Assembly (NCBI GenBank): GCA_963576565.1
Contig: OY755047.1
Location: forward strand, 2,903,501 to 2,967,500
Source of the DNA: Aspidapion aeneum
Taxonomy: Eukaryota; Arthropoda; Insecta; Coleoptera; Brentidae
DNA: 64,000 nucleotides
Reading direction: 5' to 3'
The translations under genes and the position numbers were made by a program. This document shows positions 1-11,124 of this stretch, in pieces. Each line of letters starts with the position of its first letter. The stretch's first letter is position 1. The notes beneath the pieces are model-generated. The model ran no database searches. It saw nothing but the letters and a program-made list of their open reading frames with translations, and had not been told where the DNA came from.

Positions 1-2180
1 ATAAAAAATTGCAAAGATTTGCAAGGTCTGGCATATATCCTAAATATTAGTCCAATGAATTAGCAAAAAGGTAGCATAAATATTTTTTGCTACTGGCTGC
101 TACTAAGGGTGCTGTATTTTTTTAAATAATATATTTCAATCCTAATAATTTATAACACATTGGTTACCACCCCGGTTGAGAGGCCTCACATCATATCCTG
201 TTTAGGTATACCCTTACCAGTCTTGCCGCCATTTGGACAAATATAAAACTGTGACAGCTCTCATCAACGTCAAAAATGGCGGCAGCAAGATGTTAAAAAT
301 GGCACTAAATCTTGAGAAGATATGAGGCTTATTATTCGGTGATGGCGAGTGGTTATAGGTGATAATAAATTTTTAAAAAATTCCCAAAATATTTATGGTA
401 CTAAGTCCTACCTTACCTTATACTACTGTGAGGAAAATGGAAAATTAAATATTTTAGAATCACATATCGTATTGGCCGTTTTTTGTCAATGGGAACGCAC
501 AAAAACAATAATTTGAGGTAGTCAATAAAATTATAAAAATACTGCTATCAGTCTTAAAATATATATGCCAAAAATTATTCTAGTATTTGTGTGGGCGAAT
601 ATTTTTAAAAAAATAGTTTTTTTTGCACTTTGGAGATCAAAAGTGCGCTTTTTACAAATTTTAGGGATAAAGTATGATGTGTAGTTCAAAGATAAAACGT
701 AAAAATGGGAAGTCTGTTTTTCTTGCAAAATAATTTTAATAAAAACGGAGCCCAAAAATGTATCTTTTGAGCACTCGGCGAACTGTAGCTACATACAATT
801 TTTTCTTCTCGGGATAAAAGTGCCACTTAAGTCCCTAAGAAGATAATATACTATTTTATCACTTTTTTTTTACTTTTAGAAGGCATAAGCATAAAACATT
901 CAGACTTGTTAAATGAGTGGCCTAAAAAATAACCAAATTCTAAATAAGGCATCATTAAATTTTTGCAAAAGCCTCAGTCTCAATGAAAGCTATCGGGACG
1001 AAACAAAATTTATTTTCAAAACCGTTATTTCGAATGGTTAAATAAAGATATTATATCTGAGAAATTTTGTTATATAACGGATTCAGAAAAATCAAAAAAT
1101 ACAGATTCGGAAACAAAGGCCGTACCCGGACCGAGTCGTGGATGGCCTAAAACGGCTTTCTTAGAATCATCTTTAAGAACAAAGAAACTGAAGGTGCAAT
1201 GTGTGTATGTATGGTAAAAATAATTATTTTGAGGTTGCTAATTTATTTTTTCCGGAAGGGACTTAGCCCCCCCCAAGCCTTCCTAACTACGCCCATGAAT
1301 CCGAATAAAAAAAATTATTTTAGTTTAATTTCTAACCAAAGAAATTTGAATGTTTTTGTTTCTAACACAAAAGTAAATTGATTTTTATTTTTAACGTAAC
1401 TGTAGGTTAAATTGAATGTACTTTAATTTATTTTTTTAATATTTTAAATAAAATGACATATATATATTTTAAAAAGTTTTACTTGTTTTAACCTTTAGAC
1501 TACACTTTATCACATACCCTATAAAAAAATTAACTTTTTTGAAAAACAACAAAGATATTGATTAATGTCTAAAAACCCTATTTTTGTCCGCACTGTGTGC
1601 CGTGCCCTCAGATTTATTCAACATCTTTAAATTTGTGTGTGGGAATTTTTATACCTGTGGTCCTAAACTTTAGACTCCTTGGCAAGTCTGGATTTGCCAC
1701 TATTTTTCAATTGAACTAATAAGAAGGTAACAGAACCTTTTATGGATTAATTTAATTCCATTAAATTTTCTTTATTTAACAACTTGGTTTTTACAAAAAT
1801 TAGATATTGTGCAAAACAATGCAATACGTTTAGTCTTACCAAATCAGGTGATCAAAAATGATATCTTATCAATATTTACATTCTATAGATAACGTTAGAA
1901 CAAATGATAAGGTCTGGGGAACACAGAGAAACAATAAATAAATGATGCTATCACAAAACAATAATGCGTTTTATGTAAAATTATTTTGAAGTTTAAAAAT
2001 CCGATATAATATTTAATAATCACGACTATTTTGGATTATAAGATGGTCCCACCCAATTTAGTCAAAACAATAAATATACTTTAATAAATTTTAAAAATAA
2101 AAAGCTAAAAATTTGGTTAGGCCATAAATATTGGGTATTAAACCAAAAAAACATCCCTTGAAAAATAAAATTTAAATTAA
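1..2180. other. AT-rich intergenic stretch, no gene seen
   Basis: The short ORFs here have low-complexity translations and no recognisable domain. No complete transposon end was identified. I see only AT-rich sequence up to the start of the MADF-type element. Confidence 0.6.
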
Positions 2181-3192
2181 GGAGAGTTTACACATGCATG
2201 GATTTGCTGGCGCCAATAAAAACTGGCGCGCCAGTAAGTTAAATTTGCAAGTGTAAACACCGACTTGCACACAAGTTATTTTTTTGCATGCATGTATCAA
2301 AAAAGTCTGCAGCTGACTGAATTTGCTGGCGCCAGTGGTGACGCATGCGCGCAGAAAAGGAAAATTTTCATGTGTAAACAAGTGCTTGCACGTCGGCTGG
2401 CCAGTTTTAAGTTCATTATTTTACATTATTTTTTATTTTCATTGTGTTTGAGCTTAAAAATTTTGTTTATTTTTGTTTTTATAGCTTAATATGGCTAAAA
2501 AAAGTGGTCAGCAGAACTGACCATACAGTTTCTTGAAGGCTATGAATGTTTTCCTTGTTTATGGGATGTACACAGTAGTTCGTATAAAAACAAAGATAGT
2601 CGAGATAATGCTTCCCAAAAAATTAGTAAAATAATGACTATTAAAGGCTTTGAAGTTGCAGAAGTAAAAGCAAAAATATGATCCATAAGAAACACATATG
2701 CTTTGGAAATGACAAAAATTTAAAAAAGCCAACGTTCCGGAGCTGGTGCAAATGAAGTATACACATCAAAAGTACCATGGTTTAAAGTAGCAGACCGAAT
2801 TTTAAAGAATGTTGTTTAAATAAGAGAAACTCTTTGTCATTCGAAGATGGTTTTTATAGCTTGCAGGATCTTCTGCTGCAAGTTCCCCTAAAAGTTTTTC
2901 GGAAGCACCCAAAGTAGATCGACTAGCAATCCATGCTTTAACCCATGCAGATACGGCCTTTTCGTTGTTCCTTTTCCTGAATCTCTTTTATTTTTTTTTC
3001 AATTGAAGTTTAGCGACTATTTTGCAGGCTTCCGAGAGTTCAGCCGACATATCGCGTATCGTGTACACTTTAAAAATGAAACTGGCGTGCCAGTCTTTTT
3101 AATTTTCGCACAATAGTGTAAACCTTTACTGGCGTGCAAATAGAACTGGCGCGAACACTGGCGCCACTAAATTCATGCATGTGTAAACCCAC
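2181..3192 (+). mobile_element. MADF-encoding DNA transposon, PIF/Harbinger-like, copy 1
   Basis: The element is bounded by inverted ends built on TTTACACATGCATG followed by a TGGCGCCA palindrome; the right end reads as its reverse complement near 3150-3190. Further copies of the GCGCCAGT motif lie just inside each end. A second copy with the same ends lies at 8221-9227. Harbinger-type elements usually carry a MADF/Myb-like protein beside the transposase and have 3-bp TWA target sites. Here TAA lies on the left and TTA or TA on the right, so the duplication is uncertain. No DDE transposase fits in about 1 kb, so this is a non-autonomous derivative. Confidence 0.7.
2499..2819 (+). pseudogene. 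MADF-domain protein remnant of a DNA transposon
   Basis: One reading frame gives a MADF (Myb/SANT-like DNA-binding) domain. It starts KWSAELTIQFLEGYE and continues with a CLWDV motif, the Y-K-N-K-D-S-R segment, a VAEVKAKI helix, an SIRNTY motif and finally KVPWFKVADRIL. That order is typical of MADF proteins, whose role is DNA binding; in Harbinger elements the equivalent protein helps the transposase reach DNA. The frame is broken. The nearby ATG at 2491 runs into a stop after nine codons in another frame, and an in-frame TGA interrupts the domain between KAKI and SIRNTY. The same TGA is present in the copy at 8539-8860, so the parental element was already defective. Confidence 0.65.
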
Positions 3193-3269
3193 TATTATTT
3201 AATAGGTATGGGGCCGTCCTTAAAATACGTAAAGCACAAGGGGGGAGGGAGGTTTGGCCTTGCGTTACA

Positions 3270-3432
3270 CCAGGCACGGATCTACGGGAGGGGAATAAGG
3301 GAAATTTCCGCCCCCAAATTTAATTTTGACAAACAGAATACACCTGGCAACTATGGAAAATCGTTTTTATAAAATATTCATTATGTTATTTCCGCCCCCC
3401 TCCCCAAATAAAGTTCCTAGATCCGCACCTGG
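3270..3432. mobile_element. Small inverted-repeat element (MITE)
   Basis: Ends are inverted: CCAGGCACGGATCTA on the left and the reverse complement of CCAGGTGCGGATCTA on the right. G-rich and C-rich blocks lie just inside. It is about 163 bp and sits inside the GCGTTAC repeat; related copies of the host repeat lack it. No clean target duplication is visible. Confidence 0.6.
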
Positions 3433-3529
3433 TTATGCTCGATGTTTTTTAATATGTTTTTTTTTTGAAAATGCGTTACGAGGGGAGGAGGGTGTGTCAA
3501 ACATCCTAAATTTTTGCGTTACGTAATTT

Positions 3530-4730
3530 CATTGGCGTAGCTAGCCTTGCTTTTCAGGGGGGGCCGTGGCCCCGGTCTATCTTGAACAAAAAGCAAACAT
3601 AGGTTTTAAAGAGTCGTGCAAAGTGTGCAATGAATAAAAAAAAAATACGCGCATTAAATGTTCTAATATTTTAATATAACAAATTTAATAATACATTTAC
3701 CAACTTATTTATATGTATACACAGGAAGTATGTAATTCAGCAATTCTACACAGAAAGTTTTCTACGTCGCTGACTGAAAGCGTCTACCACACTGTCTAAG
3801 TCGACCTCAACATCTTTTTCTATGAATAACAATGACAAACCTGAGTGTCTCTCTTGAATCATAGTTGTTCTAAGCCAATTAAAAACTCTCCTCATGGCAG
3901 AGAAAGACCTCTCGCAAGTTGCACTTGAAATTGGAGGAATACTCGCAACTTTAAAAAGTTGGTAGAGGTTTGGATAGGTGTTTTCTGCTATATGTTGTTT
4001 CATAGAATCATGACCAACAGTTTGATTTAACCGAAAAATACAATTCTTTAAAACGGTCATTTCTGCTCTTAGAGCAGAAGTATTAATATTAAAAATTTCC
4101 CGGTATTGCTCGACGAATTTATTCCATTTAACGACGTGGGAAAACTTAATATGAAAATGGTTATGAAATTGTCACCAAAATCGGAAAATTTCCATAAGAC
4201 ACTAAACGCTAACCTCAAAAAAACTAAAAAGATTATTATATTTATTTTAGAAAAACAGTTTAAAAAGGTCTTTTATAACCTTACGACATCTACAACCCGA
4301 CTTCGGACACAGAGGGGCAAAGGTCGCTGTCTTTATTAAATGCGAAATTCAACTTACATTTCTATAATATTTTACAAGATGTCGCCAATATGTATGAAAT
4401 ATTCAATATGCATAATTATGTTTAAATTTAAAAAATATTTTCGGGAAATTGCATAAGTGCAGAAAAGTTACCGATAATTTAAAGAGAAAAAGCCTAATTC
4501 CGCAAGACAAGGGCTTTTTCCTGAAATGTAAACATTATCTGAATGATTTTAAATTTTAATGCACCTATTTTATTTGAATATTTCCCGAATAAGAATAGAA
4601 AAGTATGTATTTTCAGCGTCATGTTCTTTTACTAGTAGTCGGTAGGGGAGGCCCTAAAAATATCTTAGGGGGGGCCTGAGGGACTTCAGGGGGGACCAGG
4701 CCCCCCTGGCCCCCCCTAGCTACGCCAATG
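3530..4730 (-). mobile_element. hAT transposon remnant with 8-bp target duplication
   Basis: Perfect 15-bp terminal inverted repeats (CATTGGCGTAGCTAG) are flanked by an exact 8-bp duplication CGTAATTT at 3522-3529 and 4731-4738. That length is diagnostic for hAT elements. The 1.2-kb element is internally deleted and keeps only the 3' part of the transposase, on the minus strand. It inserted into the older GCGTTAC repeat. Confidence 0.9.
3746..4060 (-). pseudogene. hAT transposase C-terminal dimerisation domain fragment
   Basis: A 104-residue frame matches the C-terminal dimerisation region of ZMYM1/52-kDa-repressor-like hAT transposases. The conserved sequence YPNLYQLFKVASIPPISSATCERSFS is followed by the RRVFNWLRTTM segment and LSLLFIE. 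The ATCERSFSA motif with the following S-x-L/M-R-R helix is the family's hallmark. In hAT enzymes this region mediates oligomerisation and completes the catalytic fold. The N-terminal BED/TTF zinc finger and two of the catalytic acidic residues are absent, so this is a truncated remnant. The frame is open to a stop after RRRKLSV, which may be the original end. It lies wholly inside the 3530-4730 element. Confidence 0.85.
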
Positions 4731-4748
4731 CGTAATTTAATAACGTTT

Positions 4749-5789
4749 GTTGTAAAATAATATTTTTTTTTACTTAGAAAGGTTTAAAAGGACATAAATA
4801 AAAAAATACCGAATTGAAGAAAACTTATTCATTCTCAAAAAATGCAACAATACATCTAATATATTGATGACTTCCTATTTTTATAATCTTTTATTATGAC
4901 CAAAAAAAGTGACTAATTTCTAACGATGACGAAAAGTAGAAACCGTAAATTAATGCGGCTTTTTTGAAAAAGTTAAATAAATAATTGGTTAAATTTAATT
5001 AAAAAAAAAACAAGATGAAGAAAATCTAAACAGTAACTTACCTATCATTGTGGTAAAAGAAATCCAAGCCATTTAGAAAAAAAAACCACTTATAAAAAAA
5101 ATATTTAAATTTTTTGCAATATTTTTATCTATTGTTGTCTCAACAGGTGCTGAATAGATACAAAGGTACAAAACAAAAGTTGCAATAAAACTATTTCTGA
5201 TTTCTTAACCCCCACTCTTTTTATAATTTTTTGGACGTTGCGTAGCAATATCAAGATAAAAATTTATGGAATTTAGAAGCCGTAGGGTACAAGTGACAAA
5301 ACTATTTTCTTTTTACCCAACTGCAGTACGGCGAAAGGAAGGGTAATGTTTTTCGATTGTTGTATGTATGTAAATATGTATGTTTGTGTCACGCTAGAGG
5401 CTAAACGGCTGAACCGATTTTGACAAAAAAAGGTGTCGTTGAATTGCTATTGATCCCGAAGGTGCTATAGGCTATATTTTTTTTAAACAGGAATCAACAT
5501 GCCGGTTTTCAGACGCTATTTTGGCACATGATTTAGGCTACAAATTATCTAAATTTCAGGCGATTTTATTGAAATTCCTTTGATTACCCATTGCAAATGT
5601 CCTCTAATTTGCTGTAGTTACTTTGTAGTCCTCCCTGCTTCCACCCATCTCCCCTCCTGTCATTCCCCCCACCCTATTCAAAAACCATATTCGCATAATT
5701 TTATCAAATATAGAGCCGTTTCAAAAATTCTTTCTGCATACGATTTCAGATTTTTTTTCAACACCATTTTACTTTTTTTATAAAATTAA
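4749..5789. repeat. Gene-free stretch with a dispersed-repeat motif
   Basis: No coding feature. Around 5340-5450 is a motif GGCTGAACCGATTTTGA, preceded by TGTATG-rich DNA. This is a common signature in dispersed insect repeats. Boundaries are not resolvable. Confidence 0.4.
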
Positions 5790-6290
5790 GGAACACTAGA
5801 CAAAGCTATAAAAGATAGAAACGTACAAGGAAGAAAAGCAATAACTTTATTAAATGGAATAATTTGGGACCAAAGTATATCAAAACATAACAAAAAGCTT
5901 ATATATAACACCATTGTAAAAATGCTTTCCGCTACGGAGATGGACTATTGGAGAAGAGCAGCAGGGAAATCAAAAAGAGAAAGAGTTACCAATCAAAGAA
6001 TAAGAGAAATTATGACAGTGGGTGAACGTACTCTAGTGGATGATATAAGAACAAAACAACTGGTGTGGTACGGACATTTACAAAGAATGGATGATGGAAG
6101 ACTACCTAAACAAATATTACAATGGAAACCAACTGACCGAAGAAAACGAGGAAGGCCGAGGAGAAGCTGGAGAGAAGGAATAGATAGTGAAATAAGAATA
6201 AGAGGCCTAGATGATGAATTATGGGCAAACAGAAAGGAGTGGAGATTGGGTATCGGAAGACGTAGAACGTTGTGAAACCGATAAATATAT
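5790..6290 (+). mobile_element. LINE family A, 5'-truncated 3' end
   Basis: The 3'-terminal segment of a non-LTR retrotransposon, beginning near GGAACACTAGACAAAGC and ending with CCGATAAATATATAAA. It matches the inserted copy at 47963-48577 almost base for base. It lacks about 50 bases that are present in that copy between 5922 and the preceding segment. A simple AT tail follows. Confidence 0.8.
5922..6275 (+). pseudogene. LINE reverse transcriptase C-terminal region, family A
   Basis: A 117-residue frame carries the C-terminal region downstream of the RT domain in many arthropod endonuclease/reverse transcriptase proteins. It runs EMDYWRRAAGKSKRERVTN, then IREIMTVGERT, the QLVWYGHLQRMDDGRLPKQ segment, and a basic block RRKRGRPRRSW followed by W-R-x-G-I-D. 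In intact elements this lies C-terminal to the YADD-containing palm and probably binds RNA or DNA. There is no RT catalytic motif here because the copy is 5'-truncated. The frame is open to a TGA after RRRTL. A sibling with 90% or more identity by eye lies at 48209-48571. Confidence 0.85.
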
Positions 6291-6372
6291 AAATATTAAA
6301 TTTTTTTTAAATTAAATATTATTTTAAATTAGTGTTTTTGGTAACAACAAGTGGACTTCCAGAGTTGGTAGG

Positions 6373-6520
6373 ATATTGGCCCATGCTTAAATTACGTAAC
6401 ATTAAAGGGTGTGGAGGGGGGCTTAGTCTTGCCTTACAAGTGATGTTTTTTTTAAATGTATTTTTCTTGAAAATGCGTTACATAAGGGGAAGGGGGGGTT
6501 GAAAATCCTGAATTCTTGCA
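6373..6520. repeat. GCGTTAC repeat, second copy
   Basis: It shares the G-rich start, TTGAAAATGCGTTAC, and the AAATCCTGAATT segment with the copy at 3209-4748, but without the nested insertions. Confidence 0.5.
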
Positions 6521-6835
6521 TGCTTGGTTAGGTACCCAAAGGAACAGATGAAAATGTTCATAATAGAATAACTATTTATTTAAAAGATTTTAAATTCTTG
6601 ACAATTTTTTTTTACCTTAAATTTTATTTTCTAAATGTTGTTATTTTCAAATGCACCCTAATATTTTGTTAATAGTAAAATATACGTGCAAACTTATCTA
6701 TTTCCTACTTTCCCAGAAATTTCTGGATTTCAAGGAAATACCTAAATGTAGGCGAATGTTTGGTAGACAATATGGTAAAATACTTATTACATACAGGGTG
6801 TTCCAAAACCGGTCCCTCTACCTATCTATTTAGCC

Positions 6836-7185
6836 TTCTTCAATCCATCTTTGGACATGGGCCTCCCCCAATACCTTCCACTCTTCTCTGTCTGTCGCCG
6901 TGTTCATCCATCTAGTTCCCGCATGTTTCTTCGAATCGTCTGCTCATCGCATTTCAGGTCTTCCCCTACTTTTTTATTTTCCCAAGGTCTCCAGTTTACA
7001 GTACATTTGTTCCATCGATCATCTTTCTGTCTGATATTATGACCGGCAAATTTCCATTATAATTTTGCTAATTCTCCTGTGACATCACTTTCTTTTGTTT
7101 TATTTCTTATCCATTCATTCCTTTTTCTACCTGTTAGCATTACATGTAACATTTGTCTTTCCATTTGTCTGGGATCAATAGCTAA
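6836..7185 (-). pseudogene. LINE C-terminal fragment, another family
   Basis: Read on the minus strand, this gives a degraded LINE ORF2 tail. It contains a basic stretch GRKRNEWIRNKTK, then WKFAGHNIRQKDDRW, and near its end TDREEWKVLGEAHVQRW (after frame changes). A segment WxTDREEW…L.EA…W is common at the C-terminus of arthropod LINE reverse transcriptases. Several frameshifts and stops occur. No catalytic motif is present and the upstream part is missing. Confidence 0.55.
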
Positions 7186-7496
7186 GTACAGGAAGGACAC
7201 TGAGGATTTTTTTACAATCTTACTTGTCTCTTGATTTCAGTTGTTTGTTTTTTTAGTTCCGAAAATATATAATTTTGATGAAATGTTAAAAATGTGGCTC
7301 AAATTTTAACGTACTCAGACGCGAATTTTTAGTTTTTTCTAAAAATTTGTAAAACCCTGGTAGGTATTTTTCTTATGTCTTACCTATCCGAAATCCCGCA
7401 CACATTTACTTTTAATTGAGACATTTTCAATTACACATTTTCTAACCGCCAGACAAAAGTTTGTAGCGCGAGTGTAGTGACAGCTACAACATTCTG

Positions 7497-7586
7497 TGAA
7501 GGTGAAGCAGGTGAGGTATCCAAAAAAGAGATGGACAGACGATCTTGGGAAAGATCTAAGAGAGATCATGGATAGAAGGAACTAAC
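7497..7586 (+). pseudogene. Short LINE ORF2 terminal fragment
   Basis: The frame RYPKKRWTDDLGKDLREIMD, then RRN and a stop, resembles the basic-plus-WTDD tail found at the very end of many LINE ORF2 proteins. Only about 30 codons can be recognised. It abuts a dispersed repeat starting near 7590. Confidence 0.45.
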
Positions 7587-7589
7587 ATC

Positions 7590-7997
7590 AGCCCGCATAG
7601 CAATGGCTAGAGGAGTGTATTATTTTCGACGAAAATTTTTTTTTGAGATAACGCCAAAAATGTGTTATTTGGATGTTATTTGACCGATCCTAGCAATATC
7701 GTCGTGATGTATGTCTGTGTGTGCGTATTTTTTTTTAGCTCCTAAACTGCTGAACCGATTTTCATAAAATTTTTAGATTAATAGTGTTCAACACTCTTTT
7801 TGGTCAAAATCCCTTAATGCTTATGACAGTTTTTTGACAATTATAAATTTTAAAGAAATGCTAACTTTTTAACAGAGCATCTTATCAATAAACTGTTTTC
7901 GGAATATAGGAGACAATATTTTGCTCAATAATCCTTTGTTTTCTTTAGTTTCTGAGATATTTACAAAAAACTGTTTTTTGTAAATTTTTGATCTAAA
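7590..7997 (+). repeat. Dispersed CCTAGC-ended repeat (R1 type), copy 1
   Basis: It begins with GCCCGCATAGCAATGGCTAG, continues through TCGTCGTGATG and GCTGAACCGATTTTCATAAA, and ends near TTTACAAAAAACTG. Other copies lie at 9957-10590, 30510-31040, 37760-38035 and 41291-41738, with a decayed one at 17297-17460. The best copies start and end with TTCCTAGC in inverted orientation. It is non-coding and looks like a non-autonomous element. Confidence 0.65.
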
Positions 7998-8220
7998 TTA
8001 GTCTTTTGGGTTGCACTATATAGATATAATCAAAAAATCCAAAAAAATTGTTCCTTGAAATCTGGAAATCGATAACAATTGTTTTTATATTTGTTCTGAT
8101 AAAGTTTTTTAATAAAAATTCTAAAGTCTGATGCAATATTTTGGATATTAATATATACTATGATTTGGGGCGAAACCCCTTGGACTTTGATCTCTTATTA
8201 AGTATTAATCTAGAATAAAG

Positions 8221-9227
8221 GAGAGTTTACACATGCATGGATTTGCTGGCGCCAATAAAAACTGGCGCGCCAGTAAGTTAAATTTGCAAGTGTAAACACC
8301 GACTTGCACACAAGTTATTTTTTTGCATGCATGTATCAAAAAAGTCTGCAGCTGACTGAATTTGCTGGCGCCAGTGTGACGCATGCGCGCAGAAAAAGAA
8401 AATTTTCATGTGTAAACAAGTGCTTGCACGTCGGCTCGCCAGTTTTAAGTTCATTATTTACATTATTCTTTATTTTCATTGTATTTGAGCTAATAATTTT
8501 TATTTATTTTTGTTTTTATAGCTTAATTATGGCTAAGAAAAGTGGTCAGCAGAACTGACCATACAGTTTCTTGAAGGCTATGAATGTTTTTCTTGTTTAT
8601 GGAATGTACACAGTAGTTCTTATAAAAACAAAGATAGTCGAAATAATGGTTCCCAAAAAATTAGTAAAATAATGACTATTGAAGGCTTTGAAGTTGCAGA
8701 AGTAAAAGCAAAAATATGATCCATAAGAAACACATATGCTTTGAATTGACAAAAATTAAAAAAAGCCAACGTTCCGGAGCCGGTGCGAATGAAGTATACA
8801 CCCCCAAAAGTACCATGGTTTAAAGTAGCAGACCGAATTTTAAAGAATGTTGTTTAAATAAGAGAAACTCTAGAAGAATATCAAAATGTTGCTTTGTCAT
8901 TCGAAGATGGTTTTTATAGCTCGCAGGATCTTCTGCTGCAAGTTCTCCTAAAAGTTTTCGGAAGCACCCAAAGTAGATCGACTAGCAATCCATGCGTTAA
9001 CCCATGCAGATACGGCCTTTTCCGTTGTTCCTTTTCCTGAATCTGTTTTATTTTTTTTTTTCAATAAACGTTTAGCCACTATTTTGCAGGCTTCCGAGAG
9101 TTCAGCCGACATATCGCGTATCGTGTACACTTACACTTACACACTGGCGTGCAAATAGAACTGGCGCGCAAATAGAACTGGCGCGACACTGGCGCCACTA
9201 AATTCATGCATGTGTAAACCCTCTATA
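8221..9227 (+). mobile_element. MADF-encoding DNA transposon, PIF/Harbinger-like, copy 2
   Basis: It has the same ends and contents as 2181-3192, with inverted TTTACACATGCATG plus TGGCGCCA at both sides. TAA lies immediately left and TATAA immediately right, which is compatible with a TAA target. A frame near the right end on the minus strand (8948-9130, beginning MYTIRDMSAELSEACKIVAK) is open but is probably incidental. Confidence 0.7.
8539..8860 (+). pseudogene. MADF-domain protein remnant, copy 2
   Basis: The frame KWSAELTIQFLEGYE is followed by CLWNV, YKNKDSR, the VAEVKAKI helix, an in-frame TGA, SIRNTYAL, and after a one-base loss KVPWFKVADRIL. It is the same domain as at 2499-2819, with the same TGA inside the domain. 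One copy has a base pattern CLWDV where this one has CLWNV. The protein cannot be made in full from either copy. Confidence 0.65.
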
Positions 9228-9316
9228 AGCTAATGCTAATTTTTGAATTGATCGATTAAGATTTCTTAAGTTAAGACTCAACTTGTCAAAACTTGTACCT
9301 ACATACCTAACTTGAG

Positions 9317-9623
9317 CAGTGGCGTCTGCTACAGGGAGGACAACGGGGCAGTACCCTCCCAAAACTAGAGAGCAAACAGTCCTTGCCCCCCCCCCCCGAG
9401 AATTTTTTGAATATACAAAAAATGAGTAAAAAGTAATGTTTTTGCTAATAAAATTCAAAATTTTTGCCTGCGCGCATGAAAGTGTCTATTGTTATCATCG
9501 AAATTACAACCACTGACTAATTCATAAAATGCTGCTTAAAAAATATATACCGTTTTTAACCAACAGAGAATGTCATCTAAAGTGCCCCCCCCCCCCCCGC
9601 GAGAAGCACCTCTGATCCGCCTG
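9317..9623. mobile_element. hAT-type miniature element, CAGTGGCG family
   Basis: The left end CAGTGGCGTCTGCTACAGGG and the following segment (CAACGGGGCAGT, then TCCCAAAACTAGA) match the terminal part of the larger hAT elements at 11125, 34559 and 42033 (reverse). The right end, GATCCGCCTG, is degraded. Two long C-runs flank the middle. No exact 8-bp duplication could be seen. Confidence 0.5.
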
Positions 9624-9956
9624 TGAATGAGTATAAATTATACTTAACTCAATTATAAAATAAAATATGTAATTAAGTAAATAAATACAAATCTATATAA
9701 ATAAACTCAATATGAAATCAGGAAGTACTGCAATACAAAAAAAATGACACATTGGTTGTTCCTTTGTAATTCCCGCCTACTCGGACTGTGTGATGACAAC
9801 TTTCGAGATTAAAAAAAAATCGCATAATATGCTGTAACATGCAGGGTTAAAAAACTCTCAGACTTTTGAACTTTTCAAAAGTTTAAACACCTTTAATAAG
9901 ATTGGCGAATAGAATAAATTCCAATAAAATTAAATGGATCCATGACGGATCTAACT

Positions 9957-10590
9957 CCTTCCTAGCTCGCCTATTATCACACTTCAAGTGAAGCCATGAT
10001 AATATATTAGTCTTGAAAACAGTTTTTGTAAATATCTCAGAAACTTAAGATCCTACACAGTTTTTGGTTATAACACGGATTATTGAGCAAAATATAGTCT
10101 ACTATATTCCGAAAAACAGTGTATTGAGACGATGCTTACAGTAGCGTGTCGTGGATAAATGGCGGGTGGGGGAGCACCATTTGTTTTTGCGTTAAATTTA
10201 ATTTTTCTATATTTTCTCAAGGACGCCAGGGGCGCCAAGTGCAGAGAGGCGGGGGTTTGCCCCCCTGGCCCCCTATGCGACACGCCACTGATTGTTTTAA
10301 AGTTTTTAATTGTCGAAAAACTATCATTGGCACTATTGGATTTTGACCAAAATCTAATCAGCTCGCAAGAGTGTCGAACACTATTTTACCTGAAAATTTT
10401 ATGAAAATTGGTTCAGCTGTTTAGGAGCTATCGTGTTACGGACAGAAATAATATACACACAGACAGACATCACGACGATATTGCTAGGATAGGTCAAAAT
10501 ACATCAAAATAACACATTTTTGGCGTTTTCTAAAAAAAAAAAATTTCGTCGAAAATATTACCTCTTTTAGCTATGCGACCTAGGAAGGTA
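9957..10590 (-). repeat. CCTAGC-ended repeat, copy 2, with nested MITE
   Basis: A minus-strand copy of the repeat at 7590. It starts TTCCTAGCTCGCC and ends CGACCTAGGAAGGTA. A 152-bp element at 10139-10290 interrupts it. Confidence 0.7.
10139..10290. mobile_element. MITE with CAGTAGCGTGTCG ends
   Basis: The inverted ends CAGTAGCGTGTCG and CGACACGCCACTG enclose a G/C-rich interior. It lies inside the dispersed repeat 9957-10590, whose sequence resumes on both sides. The hAT-like termini suggest a hAT miniature, but the 8-bp duplication is not convincing. Confidence 0.55.
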
Positions 10591-11124
10591 AAAAATTGTG
10601 ACAACCAGCCCCGATCTCCCCTACTTATCTTAAAGAGTCAAAAACCACTTACCTTTTATGAACGATAAACCACCAGCCATTTAAAACTAAAAAAATCCAA
10701 TCAAAATATCTTCTTTTTCAAAACTTAAAACTAAATTGTCACAACCAATTAAAGTCACTAGGTATCAAAAGTTCACGAAAAAAAAAATCACTGTTTTGTT
10801 TTTTCACTTAAAAATAATAGATTTGTCTAAACTTGTATAATTATATCGTTTTCGCTTAATGAGTCACCATAGGTACCCAGCGCACGTTTTTATCTTATTA
10901 AATCTCGTATCGTGTGTAAGTTTTCGTCTCGTTTGTTCGTTTCAATTTGCGGTTAGTTGGAGGTAGTCTCCAGCTTATATAGACCCCACTTTTCTCCATG
11001 TGTGACGCTATTTTGGAGGCTCGTCTACTGTGCGTGTGTAGTCATCTTTTGGACAGCGTCGGGCTGGCCTGACCGGCGCGCCGGGCGGCTGGACAAATGC
11101 CCGAACCCGGTAGCGTACACAACC
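10591..11124. other. No gene seen
   Basis: AT-rich, then moderately GC-rich from about 10870. The 10957-11166 ORF has no recognisable features. The left part contains CAGCCCCGATCTCCCCTA, a motif resembling the ends of the element at 12280-13420. Confidence 0.4.

Larger units (their letters stand above)
3209..4748. repeat. Dispersed GCGTTAC repeat, interrupted by two later insertions
   Basis: A short repeat carrying GCGTTAC near both ends and G-rich runs. Related copies lie at about 6373-6520 and 60480-60600, sharing the motif TTGAAAATGCGTTAC. This copy is split by a small inverted-repeat element (3270-3432) and by a hAT element (3530-4730). Its right end resumes after the hAT target duplication. 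Confidence 0.55.

Noticed and set aside
8948..9130. Minus-strand ORF starting inside the MADF element's right end
   Set aside because: The frame is broken in the other copy and I recognise no domain; it cannot be separated from chance.
9317..9623. Exact 8-bp duplication for this hAT MITE
   Set aside because: Flanks AACTTGAG and TGAATGAG do not match well enough to call.
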